From: Candidatus Thiodiazotropha taylori
GTDB taxonomy: Bacteria > Pseudomonadota > Gammaproteobacteria > Chromatiales > Chromatiaceae
Length of the DNA stretch: 7,137 nucleotides
NCBI GenBank assembly: GCA_019100305.1
Contig: JAHRHW010000230.1
Span: forward strand, 1-7,137
Direction of reading: 5' to 3'
How positions within the stretch are numbered: position 1 is the first letter of the stretch; each line of letters begins with the position of its first letter. Both the position numbers and the translations under genes were made by a program. Positions 6,879 through 7,137 of the stretch are shown in pieces. The notes under the pieces are model-generated. The model was not told the origin of the DNA. It made no database searches and was given only the letters and a program-made list of their open reading frames with translations.

Positions 6879-7137
6879 ATGAAAAGTAGACACAGCCTTA
6901 TTGCCAGAACATTAGGATTATCAGCAACTTTCCTGCTTCTACACAGCACGGTTCCGGCGCTGGCCGGGGAGGTGGAGAAGGCGGTGGAGTATCGACAGGG
7001 TGTGATGAATGTCTACAGTTGGAACATGAAGGCCATGGGCGACATGATGAAGGGTAAAACCGAGTTTGATAAGGCGCGCTTTGCCGCTCACGCCGAGGAG
7101 TTGTCCAACGCCTCAAAATTCAAACTGATGAACGGCT
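6879..7137 (+). CDS. Cytochrome c'/c556-type (class II) protein, N-terminal part only
   Basis: The first 86 codons of a gene running off the right edge. Residues 1-29 are a classic Sec signal peptide: basic start (MKSRHSLIAR), hydrophobic core (LGLSATFLLL) and a VPALA cleavage site, giving a mature start near Gly30. The mature part begins EVEKAVEYRQGVMNVYSWNM and continues through KAMGDMMKGK and FAAHAEELS. This matches the first helix and following loop of cytochrome c'/c556 proteins, which share an (Y/A)RQ-x3-WNM pattern. Met43 sits where the distal-side heme residue lies in this fold. The heme-attaching CxxCH is near the C-terminus in this family and is outside the window, so heme binding is not shown here. 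Members are periplasmic four-helix bundles with roles in electron transfer or NO binding. The ATG is well placed 5 bases after GGGGTG. The gene is divergent from the large dehydrogenase. Confidence 0.88.
   Translation, partial: MKSRHSLIARTLGLSATFLLLHSTVPALAGEVEKAVEYRQGVMNVYSWNMKAMGDMMKGKTEFDKARFAAHAEELSNASKFKLMNG

Noticed and set aside
6898..7116. Minus-strand open frame of 72 codons at the right edge
   Set aside because: Antisense to the cytochrome gene, whose signal peptide, ribosome site and WNM pattern are clear.

Overview
The window looks like ordinary chromosomal DNA of a gammaproteobacterium. The protein styles, moderately high GC and codon use would fit a respiratory or sulfur-oxidising lineage such as the Chromatiales, but this is an impression from the sequence, not a placement by search. 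It holds two complete or nearly complete genes on the minus strand and the beginning of one on the plus strand. I see no mobile element, CRISPR array, tRNA or rRNA.

Layout. Positions 1-2695 (minus) encode phosphoenolpyruvate carboxylase, complete at its N-terminus and cut by the left window edge about 40 residues before its expected end. Positions 2696-2899 are a 204-bp spacer. It carries a possible Rho-type C-rich stretch with a 10-bp periodic repeat, a weak candidate promoter, and several short dyads in the ppc leader. Positions 2900-6754 (minus) encode one 1284-residue protein that joins an N-terminal domain of unknown function (it resembles DUF3683), a GlcD-like FAD 2-hydroxyacid dehydrogenase, a two-cluster ferredoxin module and a GlcF-like pair of CCG domains. 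Positions 6755-6878 are an AT-rich divergent intergenic region. From 6879 to the right edge (plus) lie the signal peptide and first helix region of a periplasmic cytochrome c'/c556-type protein.

How they may work together. The large flavo-iron-sulfur protein most likely oxidises a 2-hydroxyacid (D-lactate, glycolate or a similar acid) to the 2-oxoacid and passes electrons through its Fe-S clusters to the quinone pool. PPC downstream converts PEP and bicarbonate to oxaloacetate, refilling the TCA cycle. Both therefore touch central C2-C4 carbon metabolism, but the 204-bp gap means they need not form one operon. The cytochrome is transcribed away from them and may belong to a separate unit continuing to the right.

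The least understood elements are the N-terminal domain and a helical insertion of about 120 residues in the large dehydrogenase, and the unusual ppc leader. I found no convincing evidence of a wholly new system.
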